Source: Verrucomicrobia bacterium LW23 (GTDB lineage Bacteria; Verrucomicrobiota; Verrucomicrobiia; Methylacidiphilales; UBA1321). Taken from it: a stretch of DNA of 64,000 nt. Shown in pieces: positions 23,249 to 31,070 of this stretch. Position 1 is the stretch's first letter. Each line of letters begins with the position of its first letter. Location of the stretch: the NCBI GenBank assembly GCA_003054695.1, contig QAZA01000056.1:310001-374000 (forward strand). Reading direction: 5' to 3'. The translations under genes and the position numbers were made by a program. Below the pieces are notes generated by a model. The model had not been told where the DNA came from, ran no database searches, and was given only the letters and a program-made list of their open reading frames with translations.

Positions 23249-24712
23249 ATGCAAATTCACGTCGACAAAACCAACGCCCTCAACGTCGCGCCGAACCGGC
23301 TGGAAGCCAAACGCCAGGCGTGGCTTTTGCTGGACGTCGTGTTCCACGCCGGCGCCCCCGAGGCGCCCGTGCTGCTCGACCCTGGCGCGGCCGTTAAGCT
23401 CGGCGTCAAGGCGCGATTCGATACCGACCAATTCCTGGCGTTCTCGTCAACGCCCTCGATCGATACCGCCGGCATGCGTTACCGCTTCGCCCTCCCGCTC
23501 GACGGCGCCGAGCTGGGCGCACTCTTCGCCAGCGGGGTGCCTCACGTCGATACCCACCTGGAAGTACACGTCAACGAGCTGGGCACGCCCGTCAAAACCG
23601 GTCCAATCGCCCTCCGCATTCACAACGCCGTTATCCTCGGCTTCGAGAGCCACCCCACGCCTATCGACGTCATCCAAGGCCCGCAGGGCGAGCCCGGCCC
23701 GCCCGGTGCGGACGGGGAGGATGGCGCGCCCGGAGCCGCCGGCCCGGCCGGCCCGCAGGGCGAGCCCGGCCCGCCCGGTGCGGACGGGGAGGATGGCGCG
23801 CCCGGCGCCACCGGCCCGGCCGGTCCGCAAGGCGAACCCGGTCCGCCCGGCGCGGACGGGGAGGACGGAGCGCCCGGCGCCACCGGCCCGGCCGGCCCGC
23901 AAGGCGAACCCGGCCCGCCCGGCGCGGATGGGGAGGACGGCGCGCCCGGAGCCACCGGCCCGGCCGGCCCGCAAGGCGAACCCGGTCCGCCCGGCCCGCC
24001 CGGCCCGCCCGGTGCGGACGGGGAGGATGGTGCGCCCGGCGCCACCGGCCCGGCCGGTCCGCAGGGCGAGCCCGGTCCGCCCGGAGCGGACGGGGAGGAC
24101 GGTGCGCCCGGCGCCACCGGCCCGGCTGGCGCGGATGCCACCGGCCAAACTGGCGACGTTCTAGCGACGATCCGCGCGACCGCGCCGGCCGGCTACGTCA
24201 TGGCAAGCGGTCGCACCATCAGCGATGGAAGCGGCGGCGGAACGGAGCGAGCCCATGCGGATTGCGCAGCACTTTTTGCGCTGCTTTGGGCGGATTGGAC
24301 CAACGCGACAGCGCCAATCTATTCAAGCGCGGGTGGTGCCAGCACGCGCGGCGCCTCCGCTAACGCTGACTGGATTGCCCATAAACGCATCTCGCTGCCA
24401 GACCTGCGCGGCCGCGTTCCCGTCGGCAAAGATGACATGGGCGGCGCGCCCGCCAATCGCATGACGGCGGGCGGCGCCGGCCTCACTGGCACAACGCTTG
24501 GTGCGGGCGGTGGCGCGCAAACGCATGTGCTTACGGTGGCGCAACTTGCCTCGCACCCGCACACCACGGGGCGAGTGGACCCCGGCGCAGGATTTGCCAG
24601 CGGCTCAACCTTTACGTGGACGGCCCCCGTAAACACAGGGAGCGCCGGCGGTGACCAGGCCCACACCAACACGCAACCTTCGCTTATCCTCAACTACATC
24701 ATACGGTTATGA
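23249..24712 (+). CDS. receptor-binding tail fibre, collagen-like repeats and collar
   Basis: This 487-residue protein has three parts. Residues 1-143 form an adaptor domain related to the upstream protein. Residues about 144-294 are Gly-X-Y collagen-like repeats ([25 protein letters not shown]) that would form a trimeric stalk. Residues about 300-487 are a collar/tip domain with [17 protein letters not shown], a Gly-rich [16 protein letters not shown], and the closing [12 protein letters not shown] typical of microcystin-dependent and phage collar proteins. It probably binds the host receptor. The repeat DNA invites copy-number change. Confidence 0.8.
   Translation: MQIHVDKTNALNVAPNRLEAKRQAWLLLDVVFHAGAPEAPVLLDPGAAVKLGVKARFDTDQFLAFSSTPSIDTAGMRYRFALPLDGAELGALFASGVPHVDTHLEVHVNELGTPVKTGPIALRIHNAVILGFESHPTPIDVIQGPQGEPGPPGADGEDGAPGAAGPAGPQGEPGPPGADGEDGAPGATGPAGPQGEPGPPGADGEDGAPGATGPAGPQGEPGPPGADGEDGAPGATGPAGPQGEPGPPGPPGPPGADGEDGAPGATGPAGPQGEPGPPGADGEDGAPGATGPAGADATGQTGDVLATIRATAPAGYVMASGRTISDGSGGGTERAHADCAALFALLWADWTNATAPIYSSAGGASTRGASANADWIAHKRISLPDLRGRVPVGKDDMGGAPANRMTAGGAGLTGTTLGAGGGAQTHVLTVAQLASHPHTTGRVDPGAGFASGSTFTWTAPVNTGSAGGDQAHTNTQPSLILNYIIRL
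23678..24131 (+). repeat. tandem repeats encoding collagen-like stalk
   Basis: About six near-identical GC-rich units, most 72 bases (24 residues), encode the Gly-X-Y stalk of the fibre. Units differ mainly by synonymous changes, and one is lengthened by two extra GPP triplets near 23995. This is a protein-level repeat, not a CRISPR array. Confidence 0.9.
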
Positions 24713-25278
24713 CGTTTCGACAATCTGAAGGCATTGTCTGGATCGAGGATGTCGCCTACACGGAAGCCTCTGTGCGGCAACGCTACGACGTTTCGTTGCC
24801 CGCTGGTATGGTGCACCGTAGCTATGGAGTGATCGCGCCCGGCGTTGAGGAATGGAGCGATGGCCGCAATGCCTATCCGCAGGCCGCACCGTCGCTTCCA
24901 TACGCCGACATCCTGGCGGATATCGCCCATTTCGAGCCGATTAACCCGCCTGAGCCCGAACCGCCCGAAGTCGACCCGATCGAGGAAGCGCGGTTGGAAG
25001 CCATCCGCCTGGCGCGCGCCGCCGTAGCCGCCGCCGGCATAACCGTGGCCAGCGACGTCGGCCCGCTGCAGCTGTGGTGCAGAGGGGAAAGCGACTACCT
25101 GAACTACGGCGTGCTGCTGGGGCAATTGCGATCCGCCGCAGACCTCGAGCTGCCCGACCGCCCTTATCGCATCAGCACCATGCAAGGCGGCGTCGATCTC
25201 CCCGACCGCGCGTCGCTGATTGTGGCGCTTACGCTCTACACCGAGCAGGCGCAACTGCTTTACGAAGCCATTATCTGA
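24709..25278 (+). CDS. tail fibre assembly-like protein
   Basis: This 189-residue protein overlaps the fibre gene by 4 bases (ATGA). Central [30 protein letters not shown] and the C-terminal helical segment resemble the DUF4376-type proteins that accompany phage fibres, in which a Pro/Glu linker precedes a helical module. It likely helps fold or attach the fibre. Confidence 0.6.
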   Translation: MTFRQSEGIVWIEDVAYTEASVRQRYDVSLPAGMVHRSYGVIAPGVEEWSDGRNAYPQAAPSLPYADILADIAHFEPINPPEPEPPEVDPIEEARLEAIRLARAAVAAAGITVASDVGPLQLWCRGESDYLNYGVLLGQLRSAADLELPDRPYRISTMQGGVDLPDRASLIVALTLYTEQAQLLYEAII

Positions 25279-25308
25279 CGTCCGACCAGTCGCAATCGGT
25301 TCGCCCGG

Positions 25309-25317
25309 TTGACTCCC
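25309..25317 (+). promoter_or_regulatory. start-associated motif TTGACTCCC
   Basis: Copy 9 lies 11 nt before the ATG at 25329, at the beginning of the lysis block. Confidence 0.45.
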
Positions 25318-25328
25318 TACCTTCGCTC

Positions 25329-25556
25329 ATGCCTCCCAAGATTCCCGAATCCAACATCTTCCTCCGCGTGCTCGACCGCTACGGCATGCCGGCTGCCTTC
25401 CTGGCCGTCACGCTTTTCGCACTCCACCTGGTCTACGGCGACGTCCGTGCGCAGAACGAGCGAGTACTCGCCGCGTTTGTCCGCCAGGCTGAGGTAAGCC
25501 AAAAGGTTGCCGCCTCACTCGACGCACTCACCGCCGAGATCCGGGGACGGAAATGA
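25329..25556 (+). CDS. single-TM lysis protein (i-spanin- or holin-like)
   Basis: This 75-residue protein has one membrane helix (GMPAAFLAVTLFALHLVYG, about 18-36) followed by a helical, charged tail (RAQNERVLAAFVRQAEVSQKV). Its end overlaps a tiny lipoprotein gene by 4 bases. A short TM protein overlapping a lipoprotein gene matches spanin pairs such as Rz/Rz1, though the periplasmic coiled coil is short. It could instead be a holin. Confidence 0.55.
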   Translation: MPPKIPESNIFLRVLDRYGMPAAFLAVTLFALHLVYGDVRAQNERVLAAFVRQAEVSQKVAASLDALTAEIRGRK

Positions 25557-25720
25557 TCCGCGCCGCCGTGGTTGCCGTGCTCATCGCCTGCCTTTGTTCC
25601 TCATGCGCCACCCTTTCGGAAGCCGAGCGTCGGCGCGTTCGTGCCATCGCGATCGAAGCGGCTGGCGTTGCCGTGCGAGTTGCAGCTGCTGCGGCGGCGG
25701 GCGCGGTGCTTTCTCGCTGA
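25553..25720 (+). CDS. small lipoprotein (o-spanin candidate)
   Basis: This 55-residue protein has a signal peptide and lipobox: MIRAAVVAVLIACLCSSC, with Cys at 13, 15 and 18 (LCSSC the likely processing site). The mature part is a short helical Arg/Ala-rich peptide. The ATG overlaps the stop of the TM protein gene. Outer-membrane lipoprotein spanins have this size and layout, so disruption of the outer membrane at lysis is a reasonable inference. Confidence 0.55.
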   Translation: MIRAAVVAVLIACLCSSCATLSEAERRRVRAIAIEAAGVAVRVAAAAAAGAVLSR

Positions 25721-25813
25721 CGAGGGCATGCCCTGGCGATGCGGAGCGATTCGCCGCGATACGGAGCGCATCAAAGATTATCGATGTGAATAAGTAAGAT
25801 ATCCAACCTTTCT

Positions 25814-25822
25814 TTGACTCCA
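25814..25822 (+). promoter_or_regulatory. start-associated motif TTGACTCCA
   Basis: Copy 10 lies exactly 10 nt before the ATG at 25833. The 25721-25813 gap before it holds no gene I can support. Confidence 0.5.
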
Positions 25823-25832
25823 CTCCGGTGGC

Positions 25833-26609
25833 ATGACATTGCCATCTCCGTTTTGGGGCGACACCACAACCACGCTTTATCAAGGCGACTCGCTCCGCAT
25901 CCTGCAAGCCCTTCCCACCGCCAGCGTCGACGCCGTGGTGACCGACCCGCCGTACAGCTCCGGCGGCATGACGATGAGCGCCCGCCAGGCGCCAACCTCC
26001 AGCAAGTACGTGCTGACCGGCACCAAAGTGCAGCGCCCGGAGTTTTGCGGCGACAACCGCGACCAGCGCAGCTTTACCCTGTGGGCAAGCCTGTGGCTGG
26101 CCGAGTGCCTGCGCGTCACGCGCCCCGGCGGCGTGCTGCTCTCGTTCATCGACTGGCGCCAGCTGCCGAGCATGACCGACGCCGTACAGGTGGGCGGCTG
26201 GATCTGGCGCGGCATCGTGCCCTGGGACAAAACCGAAGGAGTGCGCCCGCAAATGGGCTTTTTCCGCGCGCAGTGCGAATACGTCCTCACCGCCAGCAAC
26301 GGCCCCATGGGCGACCAGGCCCGCACCCGCCGCGTCTGCATGCCCGGCTGCTTCCGCGAAAGCGTGCACTCCCGCGAAAAGCTGCACATCACCGGCAAGC
26401 CCGTCGAGCTGATGAAACGCCTGCTCGACATCCTCCCGTCCGGCTCCACCGTGCTCGATCCCTTCGCCGGATCCGGCACCACTCTCGTCGCCGCCCGCGC
26501 CATGGGAATGCACAGCATCGGCGTCGAAATGAGCGACGAGTACGCCTCCATCGCCCGCGACCGGCTTGCCGGCACGGCCCCCACCACCGCAGCCGCAGCG
26601 CAAGTCTGA
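25833..26609 (+). CDS. DNA N4-cytosine/N6-adenine methyltransferase
   Basis: This 258-residue protein is a DNA methylase of the N6/N4 type (PF01555-like): the catalytic VTDPPYSSGG (DPPY at 38-41) comes first and the SAM-binding DPFAGSGTT lies near 210. This order marks the beta class. It has no fused ParB domain, whereas a lone ParB-domain protein sits at 5844, so the two may act together as a split version of the usual fusion. The target sequence is unknown and no restriction partner is nearby, so it probably protects phage DNA or marks it for regulation. Confidence 0.85.
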   Translation: MTLPSPFWGDTTTTLYQGDSLRILQALPTASVDAVVTDPPYSSGGMTMSARQAPTSSKYVLTGTKVQRPEFCGDNRDQRSFTLWASLWLAECLRVTRPGGVLLSFIDWRQLPSMTDAVQVGGWIWRGIVPWDKTEGVRPQMGFFRAQCEYVLTASNGPMGDQARTRRVCMPGCFRESVHSREKLHITGKPVELMKRLLDILPSGSTVLDPFAGSGTTLVAARAMGMHSIGVEMSDEYASIARDRLAGTAPTTAAAAQV

Positions 26610-26610
26610 C

Positions 26611-26678
26611 GTACCGCCGCAAGTACATCGCCGCTGGCGGAAAGCCGCCTTGCCATCGCATGTACCTACGTAGGTACA
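26611..26678. promoter_or_regulatory. paired TGTAC-type palindromes, operator-like
   Basis: A perfect 18-bp palindrome TGTACCTACGTAGGTACA lies at 26661-26678 and a degenerate copy CGTACCGCCGCAAGTACA at 26611-26628. Between them is a small stem GGCGG/CCGCC. The half-site matches that at 10392. They lie between the methylase and holin-like genes, where a repressor or antiterminator could control the lysis genes. Confidence 0.5.
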
Positions 26679-26698
26679 AGCGACGGCCCGCGAGGCAA

Positions 26699-26707
26699 TT
26701 GACTCCG
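26699..26707 (+). promoter_or_regulatory. start-associated motif TTGACTCCG
   Basis: Copy 11 lies exactly 10 nt before the ATG at 26718, just after the perfect palindrome. Confidence 0.5.
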
Positions 26708-26717
26708 GCGCCGGTGC

Positions 26718-26933
26718 ATGTTCATCAAAGCTCTCTCCTACGTCGGCAAAGCGGCCGCGTTTGTCGCCGGCCTGTCCGTCTACGCCGACGTCCTGCCCGC
26801 CAGGTACGCCGGTGCCGCCACCCTCGTCTTCATGGCCGCGTCCCTCGTCAAGGATACCGTCAACCGCGCCGGCGACATCGCCGACAACGGCAAGGAAGAC
26901 GGCTCGTTTTCGGTGGATCAGGAGGTGAAGTAA
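26718..26933 (+). CDS. holin-like membrane protein
   Basis: This 71-residue protein has two hydrophobic stretches (AAAFVAGLSVYADVLP and YAGAATLVFMAASLV) and a charged C-terminal tail (DNGKEDGSFSVDQEVK), the layout of small class II-type phage holins that permeabilise the inner membrane. The endolysin lies two genes on. The stop overlaps the next start (TAATG). Confidence 0.55.
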   Translation: MFIKALSYVGKAAAFVAGLSVYADVLPARYAGAATLVFMAASLVKDTVNRAGDIADNGKEDGSFSVDQEVK

Positions 26934-27526
26934 TGGGCGACCTTACGATTCCCATCAACCCGGATCTAACCGTCGATTCCCGCGTGATCGCGCAGCATTG
27001 CGATGTCGACCACCGCAGCGCGTACCGCCTGCTGACCGAGCACAAGGCCCTCATCGAAAGCCAGTTAGGACTGGTGCGATTTGAAATCGCATCAGTGAAA
27101 CGCGAGGGCGAGCGAGGAGAGAAACACGCCAAATTCGCGCTTCTCACCGAACCGCAAGCAACCGCCCTCATTACGCTTTTCCGCAACTCGGAGCCCGTGC
27201 TGCGCTTCAAGGTTGCGCTCTCCCGCGCCTTCCACCAGATGCGCGCCCGCCTGCAAGCCATGCAGCTCACGCGCACCGACTTCGCGCACATGGTTCTGGA
27301 ACTGGATCGCGAGCTAAAGCAGGCGCAAAGCGTTCTCGACCAGATTCTTCCGCAGCACGCCTACGGCTCGCTCACCAAAGCCGGCACGCCCCGCACGGGA
27401 ATCCGCCGCGCCGCATTCGTCGCCGCTCCCCACCGCCGCGCCGATGCCGCGCAAACCCATGCCACCCAACTATCTATGCAGCTGGAATCCAGCACCGAAA
27501 AGGAGAACGCCAAATGGATACGCTAA
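26933..27526 (+). CDS. Rha-type phage regulatory protein
   Basis: This 197-residue protein begins LTIPINPDLTVDSRVIAQHCDVDHRSAYRLLTEH and continues FALLTEPQATALITLFRNSEPVLRFKVALSRAF, the signature of the phage Rha family (Phage_pRha), found in many prophages and shown in P22-like phages to impair growth in hosts lacking IHF. The strong AGGAGGTG site just upstream is unusual for this prophage, which mostly lacks such sites. The end overlaps the endolysin gene by 13 bases. Confidence 0.75.
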   Translation: MGDLTIPINPDLTVDSRVIAQHCDVDHRSAYRLLTEHKALIESQLGLVRFEIASVKREGERGEKHAKFALLTEPQATALITLFRNSEPVLRFKVALSRAFHQMRARLQAMQLTRTDFAHMVLELDRELKQAQSVLDQILPQHAYGSLTKAGTPRTGIRRAAFVAAPHRRADAAQTHATQLSMQLESSTEKENAKWIR

Positions 27527-28260
27527 CGCCCCGCCAACGCGACCTCACCGTGCGCGCCGCCCAAACCTACCTGCGCGGCCTCGGCGTCAACCTCGGCACC
27601 ACCGGCCCCAACCGCGACGGCATCGACGGCGACCCCGGCCCCAAAACGCTCGCCGCCCTCGAAAGCTGGGGCGACCGCACCTTCCCCGTTGCCCCCACCA
27701 AACCGGCCGGCACCGACCTCACGCCCGCCATGCGCGCCTGGTACCGCAACCTGTGGGACACGATGCGCATCGGCACCGCCCCGGCCATCACCTCCGCCGT
27801 CGCCCGCATAACGCGCGGCCGTACCCAATACGCCGCCATCGAAGCGAAGACGGGAGTCCCCTGGCGCGTCGTCGGCATCCTCCACTACATGGAATGCAAC
27901 TGCGACTTCGCCAAACACCTCCACAACGGCGACAGCCTCCGCGCCCGCACCGTCCAAGTCCCCAAAGGCCGCCCCCTCAAAGGCACCCCGCCCTTCACCT
28001 GGGAAGCCTCCGCCCTAGACGCCCTCGACCACGACGGCTTCCTGAACCAATCCGACTGGACCACTGAAGCCACCCTCTACCGCCTCGAAAAATACAACGG
28101 CTGGGGCTACTTCCGCCACACCAACATCCTCTCTCCGTACCTCTGGAGCATGAGCAACCACTATACGCGCGGCAAGTACGTGGCGGACGGGAAGTTTGAT
28201 GCCAGCGCAATAAGTCAGCAAGTCGGCGCGGCTGTATTGCTTGCCGTGCTCGCCTCTTAG
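27514..28260 (+). CDS. endolysin, lysozyme-family with peptidoglycan-binding domain
   Basis: This 248-residue protein has an N-terminal peptidoglycan-binding module (about 1-65, LTVRAAQTYLRGLGVNLG, GDPGPKTLAALE). Its catalytic domain resembles COG5526-type lysozymes: ILHYMECNCDFAKHLHNGDSL, PPFTWEASALDAL, EATLYRLEKYNGWGYF and SPYLWSMSNHYTRGKYVADG. The ME near residue 129 may include the catalytic Glu. There is no signal peptide, so a holin should release it. The AGGAG site is well placed. Confidence 0.75.
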   Translation: MDTLTPRQRDLTVRAAQTYLRGLGVNLGTTGPNRDGIDGDPGPKTLAALESWGDRTFPVAPTKPAGTDLTPAMRAWYRNLWDTMRIGTAPAITSAVARITRGRTQYAAIEAKTGVPWRVVGILHYMECNCDFAKHLHNGDSLRARTVQVPKGRPLKGTPPFTWEASALDALDHDGFLNQSDWTTEATLYRLEKYNGWGYFRHTNILSPYLWSMSNHYTRGKYVADGKFDASAISQQVGAAVLLAVLAS

Positions 28261-28271
28261 TTCTGGTTTCA

Positions 28272-28300
28272 TTGTTGCGGAGCAAATACGCTCGCAACAA
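28272..28300. promoter_or_regulatory. hairpin after endolysin gene
   Basis: TTGTTGCG and CGCAACAA form an 8-bp stem with a further AGC/GCT pairing inside. It lies 11 bases after the endolysin stop and ends on the first base of the next candidate ATG. Without a T-run it may be a weak terminator or an operator. Confidence 0.4.
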
Positions 28301-28626
28301 TGAGATCATCCTTTACAGCCAAGCAGCGCCGCGATCAGGATATGCCGCTTACATATGCCGATTTGGCGGAACTTGCCGGACTTAGCCGCTCAACAATTTA
28401 CCGATGGGCAAAGCTACCGGGTTTTCCAGTCCGGCAAGGGTATGTTTTTTGGACAGATTTCCGCGCTTGGTTCGCAAAAGGCGACAATGGACCAGCGCCA
28501 CGAAAGAAACGGAAGTCGGCCGAAGAAATTAGGATTGATTCGAGACCTTTGCCACCGCCACCGGTCGATATGTCAAATCTACCTCCAAAGGCAGCAAAAC
28601 TTTGGGCAATGATTCGAAACATGTAG
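28300..28626 (+). CDS. AlpA/excisionase-like HTH protein
   Basis: This 108-residue protein has an N-terminal winged-helix pattern, LTYADLAELAGLSRSTIYRWAKLPGFPVRQG, then VFWTDFRAWFA, as in AlpA or excisionase-type proteins, and a basic Pro-rich tail. An in-frame ATG at 28342 starts exactly at the domain and avoids the hairpin. It is the last gene before tRNA-Ser, a usual place for a recombination directionality factor, but no intact integrase is in view. Confidence 0.6.
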   Translation: MRSSFTAKQRRDQDMPLTYADLAELAGLSRSTIYRWAKLPGFPVRQGYVFWTDFRAWFAKGDNGPAPRKKRKSAEEIRIDSRPLPPPPVDMSNLPPKAAKLWAMIRNM

Positions 28627-28738
28627 TGCCTCTTCGCGTCTTTACGCGCGACGAAACACGGCGAAATTTTACTAAGAAATTTACTGAGAGGGATTTTTGA
28701 GGCTTTGCAAGTTGTTGAATGCGAACTGCTTACAAAAG

Positions 28739-28825
28739 CGGACAGGGTGGGATTTGAACCCACGGAAGCTTTTAGACTTCGTTCGATTTCGAGTCGAGTG
28801 CCTTAAACCACTCAGCCACCTGTCC
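28739..28825 (-). tRNA. tRNA-Ser (anticodon CGA), likely phage attachment site
   Basis: The reverse complement folds as a class II tRNA: acceptor GGACAGG/CCTGTCC, D-arm GCTGAGTGGTTTAAGGC, anticodon loop CTCGAAA (anticodon CGA, reading UCG), a long serine-type variable arm, T-arm with TGGGTTCAAATCCCA, and discriminator G. CCA is not encoded. The anticodon stem has one apparent C-A mismatch at its base. The 3' end faces the prophage, so phage recombination into this 3' end is the likely integration event; the second att copy would be beyond the left edge. Confidence 0.9.
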
Positions 28826-28947
28826 AGTGTTGACTATCAAGGACTTGTGAGGAATTTTTTCGGGGCCTTTTGACTTTTATACGGTCTGGTTCTACGTTCG
28901 GTCGTGAAAACGAACGATGACGCCAATTCCGTTTGGAGTCCAACCCC

Positions 28948-28964
28948 TGTACAGTTCCTGTACA
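28948..28964. promoter_or_regulatory. TGTACAG inverted repeat
   Basis: TGTACAG and CTGTACA are perfect 7-bp inverted repeats with a 3-base spacer, at the front of the decayed integrase reading frame. It may be a former operator or recombinase site, or simply part of that coding sequence. Confidence 0.35.
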
Positions 28965-29890
28965 AGTATCAGAACGGTGGATAATATGTAAGGACCTATG
29001 ACCGTGGCAAGGAAAAATGGACAAGTCTTCGAACAAAGTTACTCTCCATTGCAAAAAACCGCATGAAAGAGCACGTGGATGCCTCCGAGCGCCACTAAGC
29101 CGCCGGGAGTGTCCTGAATGAGGTTGCCGAAGGCAAATACACCTTCGGCGATGCCACCGCCGGATCGCCGCTTAGCGCTTGTGATTCGCCCGCTCCGAGG
29201 TCCGTCCGAAGCAAATGAATTCCGGGAATCCGGCCTCAAACTGGTTCTACGCACCTGGCCGACCGTAGAAATCCTGAATGCCCGCCGCATCACCTCCACG
29301 ATGGTGGAAGGCTGGCTCGTCGATTTCAAAGCCTACGCCGCCCCCACGTTCCCTACGGAGCCAAATGAGCCGCAAGAAAAAGCACCGGCGCCAGCGTAAC
29401 CACCATCAAATGCGCCCTGGACGCCGTAAGACGGGTTCTGGATTAGTCGTAAGCGCCGGACACCTCTACGCCAATCCCGCCCGGAACACGGCCGTAAACG
29501 AGATCGCACGCAGAATGCTCGAAACCGCCCGCGGCGAGAAAGCCGAAAAGGGCTCCGCTGTCCTTCCCACCCGCGATCAATTCCTCCAGATGGTCACCGC
29601 CATCCGCACCTACAACGTAGCCACCTGCAGGGCCGCTGCTGACCACGTCCAGTTCATCGCCTTCTGCGGCGCCCGCGAGACCGAAGCTGCCAACGGGCTC
29701 TGGTCCGACATCGACTTCCACCGCGGCACCGTTCACCTGCGCGTCATCAAAACGGAGAATCCAGGTACGTCCCCATGATGGCCGAGCTACGCCCACTGCT
29801 GGGACGGAAGAATGCAGAACGCGATACCTACTCCCCTGATTTACCCGTGCTGGAGGTTATTCATCGTGTGATTTGGCAGCGTAGATGTGC
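28958..29890 (+). pseudogene. decayed tyrosine integrase
   Basis: Reading through several frames gives an ordered integrase: a start-like YKYQNGG and TYDRGKEKWTSLRTKLLSIAK segment, then VAEGKYTFGDA, LRTWPTVEILNARRIT, VEGWLVDFKAYAAPT, then TTIKCALDAVRRVLD, SAGHLYANPARN, EIARRML, PTRDQFLQM, AADHVQFIAFCGARETEAANGLWSDIDFHRG in adjoining pieces, and PMMAELRPLL. Several frameshifts and in-frame stops (for example after VRRVLD) break it, and the C-terminal catalytic R-H-x-x-R/Y part is gone. It lies on the far side of tRNA-Ser from the prophage, so it may be the remnant of an older element that used the same tRNA. Confidence 0.75.
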
Positions 29891-29897
29891 GCGGGTA

Positions 29898-30650
29898 TTA
29901 GCGAAACCCGCCCGAGACTGTGAGGATGTCCCCTGTCACCCAGGCTGAAGCCTGCGAGGCCAGAAACAGCGCGACGGGGCTTAAATCGGACGGGTGCCCG
30001 GGGCGCTTCTCCAGGGGAGTCGCGGCGATGAGTCGGGCTTCCTGCTCACTGCCTTTGACGCCGGCTGCCCGAGCTCCTTCGGTGTCAAAATAGCCGGGCA
30101 TGATGCAGTTTACCCGGATTTTGCGCTCCGCCAGTTCGAGAGCCAGGACCTTCGTGATGGCGTTTACCGCGGCCTTGGATGCCGAGTAAACGGCACTGGC
30201 GGGGGAGTTGCCCATAGCGGCAAGGGAGCTGATGTTGATAATGCTTCCGCCGGATGGGTTGAACTTCGCGACGGCGGCCCTGGTCACCGTGAGCAGCCCA
30301 AGCACATTCGGAGTGAAAATGTGGTGGAAGTGCGCCTCGTCAATGTCGTGCAGCATTTTGAATTCGTAAACGGCGGCATTGTTCACGAGGACATCGATCG
30401 GGCCAAAGGCCGCTACCGTTCCTGCAACCATCGCCTCAATGTCCTTGCTTTGGACGAGGTTTCCCTGTACCGCAATGGCCTGACCGCCTGCTGCCTTGAT
30501 TTCAGCCGCGACACGCTCCGCGCCTTCGCGATCGTTTGCAAAGCCGACGGCGACCCGCGCGCCTGCCTGGCCAAAGGTCATTGCGATGCCTGCACCGATC
30601 CCTTTTGATGCGCCGGTTATCAGGGCTACTTTGTTTTCCAGTTCCTTCAT
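29898..30650 (-). CDS. SDR-family oxidoreductase
   Basis: This protein of about 250 residues is a classical short-chain dehydrogenase: TGASKGIG cofactor loop near residue 12, NNAA near 88, Ser in NISS and the YSASK catalytic pair near 153-157, and a C-terminal TVSGGFR. It reduces or oxidises an unknown carbonyl substrate with NAD(P)H. The ATG at 30650 was preferred to an in-frame TTG at 30674. It follows the SnoaL-like gene in the same direction with a 26-base gap, and both diverge from a LysR gene that probably controls them. Confidence 0.9.
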   Translation of the reverse strand: MKELENKVALITGASKGIGAGIAMTFGQAGARVAVGFANDREGAERVAAEIKAAGGQAIAVQGNLVQSKDIEAMVAGTVAAFGPIDVLVNNAAVYEFKMLHDIDEAHFHHIFTPNVLGLLTVTRAAVAKFNPSGGSIINISSLAAMGNSPASAVYSASKAAVNAITKVLALELAERKIRVNCIMPGYFDTEGARAAGVKGSEQEARLIAATPLEKRPGHPSDLSPVALFLASQASAWVTGDILTVSGGFR

Positions 30651-30676
30651 ATTTTTGTTTCCGTAGTTGGCCAACT

Positions 30677-31012
30677 TTAGTGAACCGCGAGCTCGGCAAT
30701 TTTTTCGTCGCGCAGGGAAAACTCGAAATCGAGCTCTACCGGACTTCCGGGGAATTGACCGGCGACGCTCACTGCCACCGCCAGCACGTCTCCCTTTTGC
30801 TCAGCGCCGAGCACGCTTGCGCGAGGCTGGTACTCTTTGCTTGAGTGCGAAACCCAGTTTCTGATTTCGTCGGTGCCAACGTGAGTTTTCCCTTCGTCGC
30901 GGACGATCGCTTCGGGCGTAAAACAGGCCGCCGCGGCTTCTGCATCAAAGCGGTTGGTTGCCTCGAAGTATCGATGAACTGCTTCCGGTAAAGTCGTGGT
31001 GGTTGTCTTCAT
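30677..31012 (-). CDS. SnoaL/NTF2-like protein
   Basis: This 111-residue protein has the NTF2-like cone fold pattern: AVHRYFEATNRFDAEAAAACFTPEAIVRDEG, IRNWVSHSS and a run of strands ending VELDFEFSLRDEKIAEL. Such proteins are small-molecule isomerases or binding proteins. The ATG at 31012 was chosen because upstream residues extend across the presumed LysR operator into the regulator. It is probably co-transcribed with the SDR gene. Confidence 0.8.
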   Translation of the reverse strand: MKTTTTTLPEAVHRYFEATNRFDAEAAAACFTPEAIVRDEGKTHVGTDEIRNWVSHSSKEYQPRASVLGAEQKGDVLAVAVSVAGQFPGSPVELDFEFSLRDEKIAELAVH

Positions 31013-31070
31013 TGAGTTAAAGAGTACCTCACCCCAGGTAGCCACCTCCAATGCCGTGTTTTTGGGCTTG

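Noticed and set aside
23678-24131. Regular repeats considered as a CRISPR array
   Set aside because: Repeats are contiguous, without spacers, and encode Gly-X-Y triplets in frame.
2464-26707. TTGACT copies as sigma-70 -35 boxes
   Set aside because: With only 10-13 nt to the start codon the -10 box would fall inside the gene, and no TATAAT-like sequence is found at the required distance.
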